A stretch of 64,000 nucleotides of DNA from Kitasatospora sp. MAP5-34. GTDB lineage: Bacteria > Actinomycetota > Actinomycetes > Streptomycetales > Streptomycetaceae. Shown here piece after piece: positions 25,855-35,623 of the stretch (within the stretch, counting starts at the first letter, position 1; the number at the start of each line of letters is the position of its first letter). A program made the translations under genes and the position numbers. The DNA lies in contig NZ_JARXZC010000022.1 of the NCBI RefSeq assembly GCF_029894335.1, positions 52,911 through 116,910 on the forward strand, read 5' to 3'. A model generated the notes under the pieces. It was not told the origin of the DNA, did not search any database, and saw nothing but the letters and a program-made list of their open reading frames with translations.

Positions 25855-26958
25855 ATGCAGTTCGGTATCTTCAGCGTCGGAGATGTGACCGCCGACCCCA
25901 CCACCGGGCGGACACCGAGCGAGCGCGAGCGGATCAAGGCCATCGTCGCCATCGCCCTCAAGGCGGAGGAGGTCGGCCTGGACGTCTTCGCGACCGGCGA
26001 GCACCACAACCCGCCGTTCGTGCCGTCCTCGCCGACAACCATGCTCGGCTGGATCGCCGCCCGCACCGAGCGGATCATCCTCTCCACCGCCACCACGCTG
26101 ATCACCACCAACGACCCGGTGAAGATCGCCGAGGACTACGCGATGCTCCAGCACCTGGCCGACGGCCGGGTGGACCTGATGATGGGACGCGGCAACACCG
26201 GCCCGGTGTACCCCTGGTTCGGCCAGGACATCCGCCAGGGCATCCCGCTCGCGATCGAGAACTACGCACTGCTGCGCGAACTCTGGCGTCAGGAGACGGT
26301 CGACTGGTCAGGCCGCTTCCGCACCCCGCTGCAGTCCTTCACCGCCACCCCGCGCCCGCTGGACGACATGCCGCCGTTCGTCTGGCATGGCTCGATCCGC
26401 TCCCCCGAGATCGCCGAGCAGGCCGCGTACTACGGCGACGGCTTCTTCGCCAACCACATCTTCTGGCCCAAGGAGCACTTCCAGAAGCTGATCAACCTCT
26501 ACCGCGAGCGCTACGCCCACTACGGCCACGGCACCCCCGAGCAGGCGATCGTCGGCCTCGGCGGGCAGGTGTTCATGCGCCGCAACTCCCAGGACGCGGT
26601 ACGGGAGTTCCGCCCGTACTTCGACAACGCGCCGGTGTACGGGCACGGACCGTCGCTGGAGGAGTTCACCGAGCAGACCCCGCTGACGGTCGGCAGCCCG
26701 CAGGAGGTGATCGAGAAGACGCTGACCTTCCGGGAGACCTTCGGCGACTACCAACGGCAGCTCTTCCTGATGGACCACGCCGGCCTGCCCCTGAAGACCG
26801 TCCTGGAGCAGCTCGACCTGCTCGGCGAGGAGGTCATCCCCGTGCTGCGCAAGGAGTTCGCCAAGGGCCGCCCGGCGATCGTGCCGGACGGTCCCACCCA
26901 CGCCGCCCGGGTCGCTGCGGCCGCCGAGACCACCGAGGCGCTGGAGGTCGCCAAGTGA
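25855..26958 (+). CDS. LLM-class (luciferase-like) flavin-dependent oxidoreductase
   Basis: The 367-residue protein has the bacterial luciferase-like barrel: an opening MQFGIFSVGD strand, FATGEHHNPPF, a DLMMGRGNTGPVYPWFG segment and DGFFANHIFWP. These enzymes use reduced FMN and oxygen to oxidise diverse substrates. The FMN reductase encoded next, with a GTGA overlap, is the natural partner that supplies FMNH2. Substrate unknown. Confidence 0.9.
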   Translation: MQFGIFSVGDVTADPTTGRTPSERERIKAIVAIALKAEEVGLDVFATGEHHNPPFVPSSPTTMLGWIAARTERIILSTATTLITTNDPVKIAEDYAMLQHLADGRVDLMMGRGNTGPVYPWFGQDIRQGIPLAIENYALLRELWRQETVDWSGRFRTPLQSFTATPRPLDDMPPFVWHGSIRSPEIAEQAAYYGDGFFANHIFWPKEHFQKLINLYRERYAHYGHGTPEQAIVGLGGQVFMRRNSQDAVREFRPYFDNAPVYGHGPSLEEFTEQTPLTVGSPQEVIEKTLTFRETFGDYQRQLFLMDHAGLPLKTVLEQLDLLGEEVIPVLRKEFAKGRPAIVPDGPTHAARVAAAAETTEALEVAK

Positions 26959-27584
26959 GCGCCCTGCGCCTGGTGGTGGTCGCGGCCGGGCTGTCCGTCC
27001 CGTCGTCGACCCGACTGCTGGCCGACCGGCTGGCCGGCGCCACCGTCGGCCAACTGCGCTACAGCGGACGGGAGGTCGACCTCCGGGTGATCGAACTGCG
27101 CGACCTGGCACGGGAGATCGCCGACAACCTGGTCACCGGCTTCCCGCCACCCGCGCTGCGCGAGGCGATCGAGGCGGTCACCACGGCGGACGGGCTGATC
27201 GCCGTGACGCCGATCTTCAGTGCCTCGTACAACGGTCTCTTCAAGTCCTTCGTGGACGTGATCGACAAGGACGCGCTCACCGGCTGCCCGGTGCTCGTCG
27301 CCGCCACCGGTGGAACCGCCCGGCACTCGCTGGCCCTGGAACACGCCATGCGGCCGCTGTTCGCCTATCTGCGAGCCGTGGTGGCGCCCACCGCCGTCTA
27401 CGCGGCCTCCGAGGACTGGGGCTCGGCCGGGGACGCGGGCGGCGGCCTGGCCACCCGGATCGCCCGAGCGGCCGGCGAGTTGGCCGATCTCATGACCGGC
27501 CGCCCGGTCCCCGCACACGCCACGGCCGACACGGTCGTCCCGTTCACGGAGCAGCTCGCGGCCCTCGCCGTCAGCCGCCAGTGA
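26955..27584 (+). CDS. NAD(P)H-dependent FMN reductase (CE1759 type)
   Basis: The 209-residue flavodoxin-fold protein has SVPSSTR near the N-terminus for phosphate binding and TPIFSASYNGLFKSFVD, the typical FMN-binding segment of the NADPH-dependent FMN reductase family. It starts with GTG overlapping the stop of the LLM oxidoreductase gene. Together they make a two-component flavin monooxygenase. Confidence 0.9.
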   Translation: MSALRLVVVAAGLSVPSSTRLLADRLAGATVGQLRYSGREVDLRVIELRDLAREIADNLVTGFPPPALREAIEAVTTADGLIAVTPIFSASYNGLFKSFVDVIDKDALTGCPVLVAATGGTARHSLALEHAMRPLFAYLRAVVAPTAVYAASEDWGSAGDAGGGLATRIARAAGELADLMTGRPVPAHATADTVVPFTEQLAALAVSRQ

Positions 27585-27625
27585 GCTCGACACCGTCCGT
27601 CGGCAGGTAGGCACTCGGGTAACCC

Positions 27626-27670
27626 AAGGGGTGCGGGGCTCTGCTCATGGAGCAGTGCCCCGCACCCCTT
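27626..27670. terminator. Strong bidirectional terminator between convergent genes
   Basis: A near-perfect palindrome: AAGGGGTGCGGGGC and its reverse complement GCCCCGCACCCCTT enclose a second small hairpin CTGCTCATGGAGCAG. It lies between the FMN reductase gene (+) and the esterase gene (-) and can end transcription from both sides. Confidence 0.88.
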
Positions 27671-27681
27671 ACTCCAGGACG

Positions 27682-28653
27682 TCAGACGGCGTACAGCGCG
27701 TCGCGCAGGGTCTGCGCAGCCAGGGTGATGGCGGCCTCGGCCGCGTGCGTCCCCCGCAGGGCGTTGAGCATCACGAAGTCGTGGATGATGCCCTGGTAGC
27801 GCACGGCGGTGACCGGGACACCGGCCGCGCGCAGCTTGCTCGCGTACGCCTCGCCCTCGTCGCGCAGCACGTCGGCCTCGCCGGTGATCACCAGGGCGGC
27901 GGGCAGCCCGGTCAGCTGCTCGGTGGTGGCGCGCAGCGGGGAGGCGGTGATCTCGGCGCGCTGGGCGGGGTCGGTCGTGTACTGGTCCCAGAACCACTGC
28001 ATGCCGTCGCGGCGCAGGAAGTAGCCGGTCGCGAACTGGTGGTACGAGTTGGTGTCGAAGGCGGCGTCGGTCACCGGGTAGAAGAGCACCTGGTGACGGA
28101 GCGACACGTCGCCGCGCTCCTTGGCCATCAGGGTCAGGGCCGCGCTCATGTTCCCGCCGACCGAGTCGCCCGCGACGGCCAGCCGCGAGCCGTCCAGCGC
28201 CTTGGTCGCGCCCTCCCGCACGATCCACTGGGCGACGGCGTAGTTCTGCTCGATGGCGACCGGGTAGCGGACCTCGGGCGACAGCGCGTACTCGGGGAAG
28301 ACCACGGCGGCGTTCGCACCGACCGCCAGCTCCCGGACCAGGCGGTCGTGGGTGTGCGCGTTGCCGAAGACCCAGCCGGCGCCGTGGATGTAGAGGATCA
28401 CCGGCAGGACCCCCTGGGAGCCGGCCGGCCTCACGATCCGGACCCGGACGCCGCCGGTCGGCCCGCCCGACACGGTGATCCACTCCTCGTCGATCGCCGG
28501 CAGCTCGACCGGGCCCGACTGGACCTCGTCGACCGCCTTGCGGCCTTCGGCAGGAGTCAGGTCGAACAGGTACGGGGGCTCTGCGGTGGCCTGCGCGAAC
28601 GCGGCGGCAGCGGTTTCCAGTTCGGGCTGGACCGGCGTGTAGTCGTGCGTCAT
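27682..28653 (-). CDS. HSL-family alpha/beta-hydrolase (esterase)
   Basis: The 323-residue enzyme has the hormone-sensitive-lipase features: IHGAGWVFGN oxyanion region, nucleophile Ser in GDSVGGN, Asp in EADVLRDE and His in IIHDF. It is cytoplasmic and probably hydrolyses small acyl esters. It is a clear paralogue of the protein at 39602-40579, with the same EADVLRDEGEAYA block and C-terminal layout. No partner gene is obvious; it ends at a shared terminator. Confidence 0.9.
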   Translation of the reverse strand: MTHDYTPVQPELETAAAAFAQATAEPPYLFDLTPAEGRKAVDEVQSGPVELPAIDEEWITVSGGPTGGVRVRIVRPAGSQGVLPVILYIHGAGWVFGNAHTHDRLVRELAVGANAAVVFPEYALSPEVRYPVAIEQNYAVAQWIVREGATKALDGSRLAVAGDSVGGNMSAALTLMAKERGDVSLRHQVLFYPVTDAAFDTNSYHQFATGYFLRRDGMQWFWDQYTTDPAQRAEITASPLRATTEQLTGLPAALVITGEADVLRDEGEAYASKLRAAGVPVTAVRYQGIIHDFVMLNALRGTHAAEAAITLAAQTLRDALYAV

Positions 28654-28939
28654 TTCCGTCTCCTCAATGGTGCGGGATGGTCAGCCTTGGTGGGTGCCAG
28701 CCGAGGCGTTGCCCGGCCCGGCCCCGGAGTCCCGAGGCGCGATCGCCACCGTAGAACCGCTCGACCGGGCCGCGTTGCCCGACGGTGCCCGGCCTCTGGT
28801 CTGTGCGCGCAGTCGACGCTCCGTGCCCAGGCCGGGCGCGCAGGGGCAATGGTCAGTGCGCTCGGGAACAAACCCGCACTTCGCGCGCCCATAGCTTTGG
28901 CCGAGTCACCGGACCGCGAGAACCCGAGGGAGCTCCCCC

Positions 28940-29524
28940 ATGAGCAATTCCGACCACCCAGGCACCAGCGCCAGCAGCCAGCCGCTGCTGCATCAGAAGG
29001 GCAAGGAGATCCAGGAGTTCGGCACCGTCAACCAGGTTCCGCTCGGCCTCTCCCGCGATGCGCGTCTCTACTCCTGCCAACGACTCAACCGGGTACTCGC
29101 GGACACCCGGATGCTCTACTCGCTCTACAAGAAGCACCACTGGCTGATGCGGGGGGCGACCTTCTACCAGCTGCACCTGCTGCTGGACAAGCACGCGGAC
29201 GAGCAACTGGCGCTGGTGGACGCGCTGGCCGAGCGGATTCAGACCCTTGGCGGGGTGGCGGTCGGCGACCCTCGGCACGTCGCGGAGCTCACCTCGATCC
29301 CGCGTCCGCCGGACGGCGTCGAGGAGGTGCCGGCGATGCTGTCGCGGCTGCTGTCGGCGCACGAGGCGATCCTCGTCGACGCCCGCGACGCCGCCGGCCG
29401 GGTGGCGGCGCTCGGCGACGACGGCACGAACGACCTGCTGGTCTCCGAGGCCGTCCGGACCGGCGAGACGCAGGTCTGGTTCCTGGCCGAGCACCTGGTG
29501 GACACCCCGCTGGTGCGGCTGTGA
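28940..29524 (+). CDS. Dps-like ferritin
   Basis: The 194-residue protein has the Dps/ferritin four-helix pattern with the ferroxidase residues in KKHHWLMRG, DKHADEQ and neighbouring Glu residues. Dps proteins store iron and protect DNA in oxidative stress. The start ATG has GAGGGAG upstream. It precedes the cytochrome bd operon by 49 bp, and shared control of oxygen or stress response is plausible. The 286 bp upstream hold no other gene that I can see. Confidence 0.88.
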   Translation: MSNSDHPGTSASSQPLLHQKGKEIQEFGTVNQVPLGLSRDARLYSCQRLNRVLADTRMLYSLYKKHHWLMRGATFYQLHLLLDKHADEQLALVDALAERIQTLGGVAVGDPRHVAELTSIPRPPDGVEEVPAMLSRLLSAHEAILVDARDAAGRVAALGDDGTNDLLVSEAVRTGETQVWFLAEHLVDTPLVRL

Positions 29525-29573
29525 CCTGCCGGTTCCGCCCACATCTCACCCCGCAGCGCTGACAGGAGTCGCC

Positions 29574-30923
29574 ATGGCCTCGCCCGCGACGGTGGAACTG
29601 TCCCGATGGCAGTTCGCCATCACCGCCATCTTCCACATGACCTTTCCCGCTCTGACCGTCGGGCTGTCGATCCTGCTCGCCGTCGCGTACACGGCCTACC
29701 TGCGCACCCGCAATCCGCTCTACCTGCAGATGTTCCGCTTCTGGCGGAAGATCTTCGCGGTCGGGTTCGGCCTCGGCGTGGTCGCCGGAACGGTGATGAC
29801 CTTCGAGTTCGGCCTGAACTGGGGCAGTTACGCACATGCGGTCGGCCCCGTCCTCGGTGTCACCATCGGGATGGAGGTGATCACCGCCTTCTTCCTGGAG
29901 GCCGGGTTCATCGGCATCATGCTCTACGGCGAGGGACGGGTGCGCCCGCGCACCATGGCCTTCGCCTCGTGGATGGTCGCCTTCGGCACCCTGCTGTCCA
30001 CCACCTGGATCCTCTCCGCCAACAGCTGGATGCAGGACCCAGCCGGCTACACCGAGGTCGCGGGCCAGTTCCAGGCCCGCGACTGGTGGCAGGTGCTGTT
30101 CAACCCGGCGTTCGCGTACCGCTTCCCGCACATGCTGCTCGCGGTGCTGATCAGCGCCGCCTGGTTCGTCGGCGGCATCGCCGCCTGGTACCTGGTGCGG
30201 CAGCGCTCGCTCGCCTTCGCCCGCCGCACGCTCTCGATCGCACTCGGAGTACTGGCCCTCCTGATGCCCGTTCAGCTGTACGTCGGCGACGAGACGGCAG
30301 CGTTCATGGGGCAGCACCAGCCCGCCAAGTTGCAGGCGTTCGAAGGCAACTGGAAGACGGACAACAACGGTTACAACCTGGTCGTCGTCCCCGACCCCGG
30401 CCGGGGCAAGGACGACCTGCGGATCGAGATCCCGCACCTGGGCGCGGTGATCGGCAAGGACCTGACCGGCCAGGCCCACGTGCCCGGCCTGCTCCAGACC
30501 CCGCCGGACCAGCGCCCGAACATGTGGAGCGCGTTCTACGGCTTCCGCGCGATGTACTTCACGGCGCTCACCATGTTCGCGATGGCCTTCGCCGGACTCG
30601 TACTGCGCCTGCGCGGACGACTGTTCACCGCCCGGCGCTTCCACCGGCTGATGGTCTGGATGACGCCCGCCGGACTGATCGCGATCACCGGGGGCTGGAT
30701 CACCGCGGAGACCGGACGGCAGCCCTGGGTGGTCTACGGCAAGATCCGCACCTCGGACGCCGTCTCCCAGCTGTCCACGGCCGAGGCCGCACTGAGCCTG
30801 GCCGGCTTCGTCGCCGTCTACGCCGTGCTGGTCGCGGTCTGGGTCCGCTACATCGTGCGCGTCGTCAAGGCGGGGCCTGAAGTCCTCGACGTGACAACCC
30901 TGTTGGAGGCCACCCATGGCTGA
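29574..30923 (+). CDS. cydA: Cytochrome bd ubiquinol/menaquinol oxidase subunit I
   Basis: The 449-residue membrane protein carries the CydA marks: heme-ligand His21 in IFHMTFPALT, the conserved GLNWG segment, PHMLLAV with another His, and GWITAETGRQPW near the end. The Q-loop is short, as in actinobacterial enzymes. It reduces O2 with electrons from menaquinol at high affinity. It overlaps cydB by eight bases. The start at 29574 has AGGAG upstream. Confidence 0.95.
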   Translation: MASPATVELSRWQFAITAIFHMTFPALTVGLSILLAVAYTAYLRTRNPLYLQMFRFWRKIFAVGFGLGVVAGTVMTFEFGLNWGSYAHAVGPVLGVTIGMEVITAFFLEAGFIGIMLYGEGRVRPRTMAFASWMVAFGTLLSTTWILSANSWMQDPAGYTEVAGQFQARDWWQVLFNPAFAYRFPHMLLAVLISAAWFVGGIAAWYLVRQRSLAFARRTLSIALGVLALLMPVQLYVGDETAAFMGQHQPAKLQAFEGNWKTDNNGYNLVVVPDPGRGKDDLRIEIPHLGAVIGKDLTGQAHVPGLLQTPPDQRPNMWSAFYGFRAMYFTALTMFAMAFAGLVLRLRGRLFTARRFHRLMVWMTPAGLIAITGGWITAETGRQPWVVYGKIRTSDAVSQLSTAEAALSLAGFVAVYAVLVAVWVRYIVRVVKAGPEVLDVTTLLEATHG

Positions 30924-32190
30924 GTACGCTTCCTACGCGCTGATCCTCTTCGCACTCGGCGCGTACGTCGTGCTGGACGGCTACGACCTCGGGATCGGGA
31001 TCCTCGGCCTCTTCGACCGCAACGACGAGCGGCGCAAGGAGTACACCGAGCTGGTCGCGACCGCCTGGGACGCCAACGAGAGCTGGATCATCCTCGCCGG
31101 GGTCACTCTGTGGGCGGCGCTGCCGGGCATCTACGCGACGGTGCTCCCCGGGGTCTACCTGCCGCTGGTCGTGATGCTGCTGGCGTTCGTGCTGCGCGGC
31201 CTGGGGCTGGAGATGCAGAGCTCCGCACCGGGCTACCGACGGGGCTGGGGACGGCTGTTCGGCGTCTCCTCACTGGTGGTGACGCTCTGCCAGGGCCTCG
31301 TGGTCGGTACCGTGCTCAGCGGCCTGCCGCAGCACGGGGGTGTCTTCGACGGCGGCGCGCTGCGCTGGCTCACTCCCTACAGCGGGCTGTGCGCACTCGG
31401 CGTGACCGCGCTGTACCTGCTGGCCGGCGCCGCCTGGCTGCAGGCCAAGACCGAGGGCAGCGCCCGCCGTCGGGCCGGGCGACTCGGGCGCCCGCTGCTC
31501 GCCCTGACGGTCGCGGCCTGCCTGGTACTGGGCTTCGGCCTGGAGGTGGCCGACCCGCAGCACTTCCGCTTCGACCAACCGCTGCGCGCCGTCCTGTTCG
31601 GCCTCCTGGTGGCGGCCTCCGCCGGCTGCGGCGCCCTCGCCTGGTACGGCTTCGGCCGCGAGCCCGACGCCCGACCGTTCATCGCCGTGCTCTGTGCTCA
31701 GGTGGCCGGGCTGCTGGCGCTGGTGACCGCGACCGCCCCGGTCGTCGTGCCGCCCGGCCTGACCGTGCACGCCGCCGCCAGCCCCGTCGGGTCGCAGGTG
31801 TTCCTGCTGATCGGTATCGGCTGCTGCATGCCCGTCGTGCTCGCCTACAACATCTACGCCTGGTGGGTGTTCCGGGGGAAGTACCGGCCGCCGACACCGA
31901 CTGCGCTCGCCGTACCTGCGAAGCGCGTTGAGGTTCACATAGACCTGACTGTCAGTCATATTGTAGTGAAGGAAACAGGATTGTGGACCGTCGCCCGCCG
32001 GGTCGGGTTCACCTTGCTCGGCCTCGGGATGCTCGCGGTCGCGCAGGACGTGTTCGGCGGTCAGGGCGAGTGGATCGCCCCCGTCGCACTCGTCCTGTTC
32101 AGCGCCGGCTCGCTGACCGCCTGGCTGGTCGGCGACCGACGGGCCGCTGCCGCAGGGCAGTTCGAGATCGACCGGGCGGCCCGGCGGTGA
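30916..32190 (+). CDS. cydB: Cytochrome bd oxidase subunit II with C-terminal extension
   Basis: The 424-residue protein starts as CydB (LDGYDLGIGIL, DANESWIILAG, LRGLGLEM) and reaches the usual end AYNIYAWWVFRGKY at about residue 325. A further 95 or so residues follow, joined by an AT-rich stretch (31935-31985), and contain two more hydrophobic helices (FTLLGLGMLAVAQDVF and WIAPVALVLFSAGSLTAWLV). The extension is unusual. It ends in a GTGA overlap with cydD. Confidence 0.92.
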   Translation: MAEYASYALILFALGAYVVLDGYDLGIGILGLFDRNDERRKEYTELVATAWDANESWIILAGVTLWAALPGIYATVLPGVYLPLVVMLLAFVLRGLGLEMQSSAPGYRRGWGRLFGVSSLVVTLCQGLVVGTVLSGLPQHGGVFDGGALRWLTPYSGLCALGVTALYLLAGAAWLQAKTEGSARRRAGRLGRPLLALTVAACLVLGFGLEVADPQHFRFDQPLRAVLFGLLVAASAGCGALAWYGFGREPDARPFIAVLCAQVAGLLALVTATAPVVVPPGLTVHAAASPVGSQVFLLIGIGCCMPVVLAYNIYAWWVFRGKYRPPTPTALAVPAKRVEVHIDLTVSHIVVKETGLWTVARRVGFTLLGLGMLAVAQDVFGGQGEWIAPVALVLFSAGSLTAWLVGDRRAAAAGQFEIDRAARR

Positions 32191-33950
32191 GCGACACCGC
32201 CGCTCTGCTGGCGCGCCTGGCCGACGACGCGCAGCAGGACCAGCAGCGGGCGCTGCGACGGCTGCGGGAGTGGGCGCACGCGCAGGCACCAGCCTTCCGG
32301 CGCGCCGGAAGGCTGCGCGGGCTCGCCGCCCTCGGCACCGTGGGATGGGCGGCCGGGCTCGGCCTGGCCGCAAAGCTGGCCCTGCACGGGCAGCGGTCGG
32401 GCGTCACCCCGGTCTCGGTGCTGCCGGCGGTCTGCCTGGTCGCAGCCGGGCTCGCGCTGCGGGCCTGGCTGCTCACGGCGGGCGACCGGGCTGCGGACGA
32501 GGCGGCCGCCGCCGTCCGGCACGCGCTGCGCGGCCGACTGCTGGACGCCGCCCTGCCCGCCTGGCGGCAGCCCGCCTCCACAACAGAGTCCCAACCTGGC
32601 GACGCCGCCTACGTCCAGGCCCTCGACGAGGAGGTGGACCGCCTCACCGACTGGCTGACCGGCTACGTACCGGCGCGCCGGACCATGCTGATCGCGAGCG
32701 GCATCGTGCTGGCGGCGATCGCGTCGGGCAGCTGGCTGGTCGCCCTGCTGCTGGTGCTGGCCACCCCGCTGCTGCCGGCCAACCTCAAGGTCATCGGCAT
32801 GGGCACCCGCACCGCCGTCCAGGCCCAGCTGACCGCCGCCCGGACCCTCAGCGCCCGGCTGCTGGACCAGCTGCGCGGACTACCGACGCTGGTCGGCCTG
32901 GGCGCGGACGAGCGCGCCGCCCTGGCCGTGGAGCAGGACGACCGGGAGCTGGCCCACCGCACCCAGGCGGTGCTGCGGGTGGCGTTCCTGTCCACCGCCT
33001 GGGTGGAACTGCTGATCACCGGGACGCTCGCCGTGGTCGCCACCTACTGCGGCCTGGTGCTGCTCGACTACCTGCACCTGCCCGGCATCCCCTCGACCAT
33101 GGGCCTGGGCACGGCGCTCTTCGCCCTGGTCCTCACACCCGCCTACTTCGCGCCCGTACGGGAGCTGGCGCGCGGCTACCACGCCCGCGCCGAGGCGTCC
33201 GCCGCCGCCGAGCTCGTCCACGGCCTGCTGGACGTGACCGCCACAGGGCGGGCGACGCCACGGCCCGCCGACGCTCCCCGCAGCATCCACCTGAGCGGGG
33301 TCGGCGTCGCCTTCCCCCAGCGCGACCGGCCCGCTCTCGACGACGTCACCCTGACCGCGCACCCGGGTCGGGTGCTGGCCCTCACCGGCCCCAGCGGAGC
33401 GGGCAAATCCACGCTGCTGGCGGTCGCCGCCGGGCTGCTCGCCCCTGACAGCGGGTCGAGTACCCATCAGGCCGACGGTACGCGGCAGCCCGCCGACCCC
33501 CGTGCCGTGTCGTGGATCGGCCAGCCCTGCCACCTGCTCCCCGGCACGGTGCGGGCGAACCTGCTGCTGGCCCGCCCGGACGCGGACGACGCGGCGCTCG
33601 ACGCGGCCTTCGCCACGCTCGGCTTCGCCGACCTGCGGGCGGCGCTGCCCGACGGCCTGGACACCGTCGTCGGTGAACGCGGCAGCGGGCTCTCCTCGGG
33701 TCAGATCCAGCAACTGGTCTTCGTCCGGGCCCTGTTGCGGGACGCGCCCGTGCTCTGCCTGGACGAACCGACCGCCCATCTGGACCCGGACGCGGAAGAA
33801 CGCGTGATGGCCGCCGTACGCACCCTGGCGCGCGACCGGACCGTCCTGCTCGCCACCCACAGCCCCGCACTCCTGCGGATCGCCGACACCGTCGTCGCCG
33901 TCGACCGGGGCCGCATCAGCACGGTGACGCCCTACGGTGTCACTTCATGA
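32187..33950 (+). CDS. cydD: CydD half of the heterodimeric ABC exporter for cytochrome bd assembly
   Basis: The 587-residue protein has an N-terminal six-helix ABC exporter domain and a C-terminal ATPase with Walker A GPSGAGKST, signature LSSGQ and Walker B VLCLDEPTAHLD. CydDC exports glutathione/cysteine or similar reductants and binds heme; it is needed to assemble cytochrome bd. The start is GTG within the cydB stop (GTGA). It pairs with cydC, which overlaps it by ATGA. Confidence 0.93.
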   Translation: MSDTAALLARLADDAQQDQQRALRRLREWAHAQAPAFRRAGRLRGLAALGTVGWAAGLGLAAKLALHGQRSGVTPVSVLPAVCLVAAGLALRAWLLTAGDRAADEAAAAVRHALRGRLLDAALPAWRQPASTTESQPGDAAYVQALDEEVDRLTDWLTGYVPARRTMLIASGIVLAAIASGSWLVALLLVLATPLLPANLKVIGMGTRTAVQAQLTAARTLSARLLDQLRGLPTLVGLGADERAALAVEQDDRELAHRTQAVLRVAFLSTAWVELLITGTLAVVATYCGLVLLDYLHLPGIPSTMGLGTALFALVLTPAYFAPVRELARGYHARAEASAAAELVHGLLDVTATGRATPRPADAPRSIHLSGVGVAFPQRDRPALDDVTLTAHPGRVLALTGPSGAGKSTLLAVAAGLLAPDSGSSTHQADGTRQPADPRAVSWIGQPCHLLPGTVRANLLLARPDADDAALDAAFATLGFADLRAALPDGLDTVVGERGSGLSSGQIQQLVFVRALLRDAPVLCLDEPTAHLDPDAEERVMAAVRTLARDRTVLLATHSPALLRIADTVVAVDRGRISTVTPYGVTS

Positions 33951-35623
33951 GGGCCCTCACCCTGCTCTGGACCTCGGCCGACCGCCGCGCCCGGCGCGAC
34001 CTGCTGCTCGGCGCACAACTGGCCGTCGCCGCCGAGGTGGCCGCCGCCGCCCTGCTCGGCGTGTCCGGCTGGTTCCTCACCTCCTGCGCACTGGTCACGC
34101 TGCGCGCGAACACCACCTGGTCGTGGATGTATCCCTCGGGAACCGTCCGGGCGCTGGCTCTCGGCCGGACCGGGCTGCGCTACACCGAACGCCTCACCAG
34201 CCACCGCGCCCTGCTCGGCGCGACCGTCGCGCTGCGGGCCCGGATGGTGCGTACCGCCGGCGCGCTGCCGCCACGCCAGTTGCGGGATCGGCGCGACGGC
34301 GCGCTGCTCGCCCGGCTCACCGACGACGTGGCGGCCGTGGGCGCGGCGCCGGCCCGGACGGTCGCTCCGCTGGCCGGCGTCGGGGTGACCGCCGTGGTCG
34401 TAGTGGCGCTGATCTGCGTGGCGAACCCGGTGGCCGGGGCTGCGGAGGCGCTGCTGCTCGCACTGGCACTCGCCGTCGCCCTGCGGACGGACCGCCGCGC
34501 TGCCGCGCACCGCGCCGAGGCCGCCGACGACCGGGCCGCCGCCCGGTCCGCACTGCTCAGCGCACGAGCCGTGCTCCCCGAGCTGCGCTGCCTGGACGCC
34601 GTCGACCCGGCCCGCGAGCAGGTCGCCCGGCGGGTGGAGCGCGCCCGGCGAGCCGACGCCACCTCACTCGCCGCCCTGCGCACCGGTCGGTTGCTGCTGC
34701 GCCTGCTCGCCGCGCTCGGACAGGTCGCGGTCCTGCTGCTCGCCCTCTCCGGCCGCTCGACGCTGCAGCCGGTCGCCGACGCCATCGGCGAGGTCCTGCT
34801 GGTCGCGGCCGGCTACGAACTGGTCGAGACCCTGCCGCAGATCCTGCACGACCACGGCACGGCCGCGCACTCCGCACGGCGGCTGATCGACCTGCTCACG
34901 CGAGCGCGAGCCCGCCTGCTGCCGTCCGGCCCGGCCGCCCTCCCCCGCCTCGACACGCCGCTGGTCGTGCACGATCTCCCGGTGGGCCTCGGGGCTGCCC
35001 GGACCCGCTGGTCGGCCGTCCTGCCGCCGGGCGGCGCCACTCTGGTCACCGGGCCGAACGGAAGCGGAAAGAGCACCCTGCTCAACCTCCTCGCGGGACG
35101 CATCGACAGCCCGTCCGTCCTCCTCGGTGGCTCCCCCCTGTACCTGCTCTCCGCCGCCACGGTGGCCACCGTGCTCACCCTCGTAGAAGCCGACGACTGG
35201 CTCGCGGACAGCACCGTCGCCGACAACCTCCGGCAGGCGGCCCCCGCAGCCCCCGACGAGGCGCTGCATGCCGCCCTCGCTGCGGCGGCGCTGACGGACC
35301 TCGAACTCGACGCGCCCACCGGCCCGATGGGCGGCACACTCTCGCAAGGACAGCGGCGTCGGCTCTCCATCGCCCGCGCAGTGCTGCGCGACCCTGCCGT
35401 ACTCCTGCTCGACGAACCCACCGCCGGGCTCGACCGGCCCACGGCCGTGCGGCTGCTGAGTGGAGTCCGGGCGGCGCTCCCCCGCTGCGCGCTCGTCATA
35501 GCGCTGCCGGACCAGCACCACGACCTGCTGCCCTTCCCGGTGGACGCCACGCTGCAGCTGGGCCGTCCGGCCGTCGGCGCCGCCGGGAGGACGGCCTACC
35601 CGGGGGACCAGGATGCGGCGTGA
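33947..35623 (+). CDS. cydC: CydC half of the heterodimeric ABC exporter for cytochrome bd assembly
   Basis: The 558-residue protein has membrane helices (AALLGVSGWFLTS matches the CydC N-terminus), then Walker A GPNGSGKST, signature LSQGQRRR and Walker B LLLDEPTAGLD. It forms the heterodimer with CydD. Its last 11 bases overlap the start of the LAL regulator gene, which is unusual for a structural gene and suggests that the regulator is expressed with the oxidase. Confidence 0.92.
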   Translation: MRALTLLWTSADRRARRDLLLGAQLAVAAEVAAAALLGVSGWFLTSCALVTLRANTTWSWMYPSGTVRALALGRTGLRYTERLTSHRALLGATVALRARMVRTAGALPPRQLRDRRDGALLARLTDDVAAVGAAPARTVAPLAGVGVTAVVVVALICVANPVAGAAEALLLALALAVALRTDRRAAAHRAEAADDRAAARSALLSARAVLPELRCLDAVDPAREQVARRVERARRADATSLAALRTGRLLLRLLAALGQVAVLLLALSGRSTLQPVADAIGEVLLVAAGYELVETLPQILHDHGTAAHSARRLIDLLTRARARLLPSGPAALPRLDTPLVVHDLPVGLGAARTRWSAVLPPGGATLVTGPNGSGKSTLLNLLAGRIDSPSVLLGGSPLYLLSAATVATVLTLVEADDWLADSTVADNLRQAAPAAPDEALHAALAAAALTDLELDAPTGPMGGTLSQGQRRRLSIARAVLRDPAVLLLDEPTAGLDRPTAVRLLSGVRAALPRCALVIALPDQHHDLLPFPVDATLQLGRPAVGAAGRTAYPGDQDAA

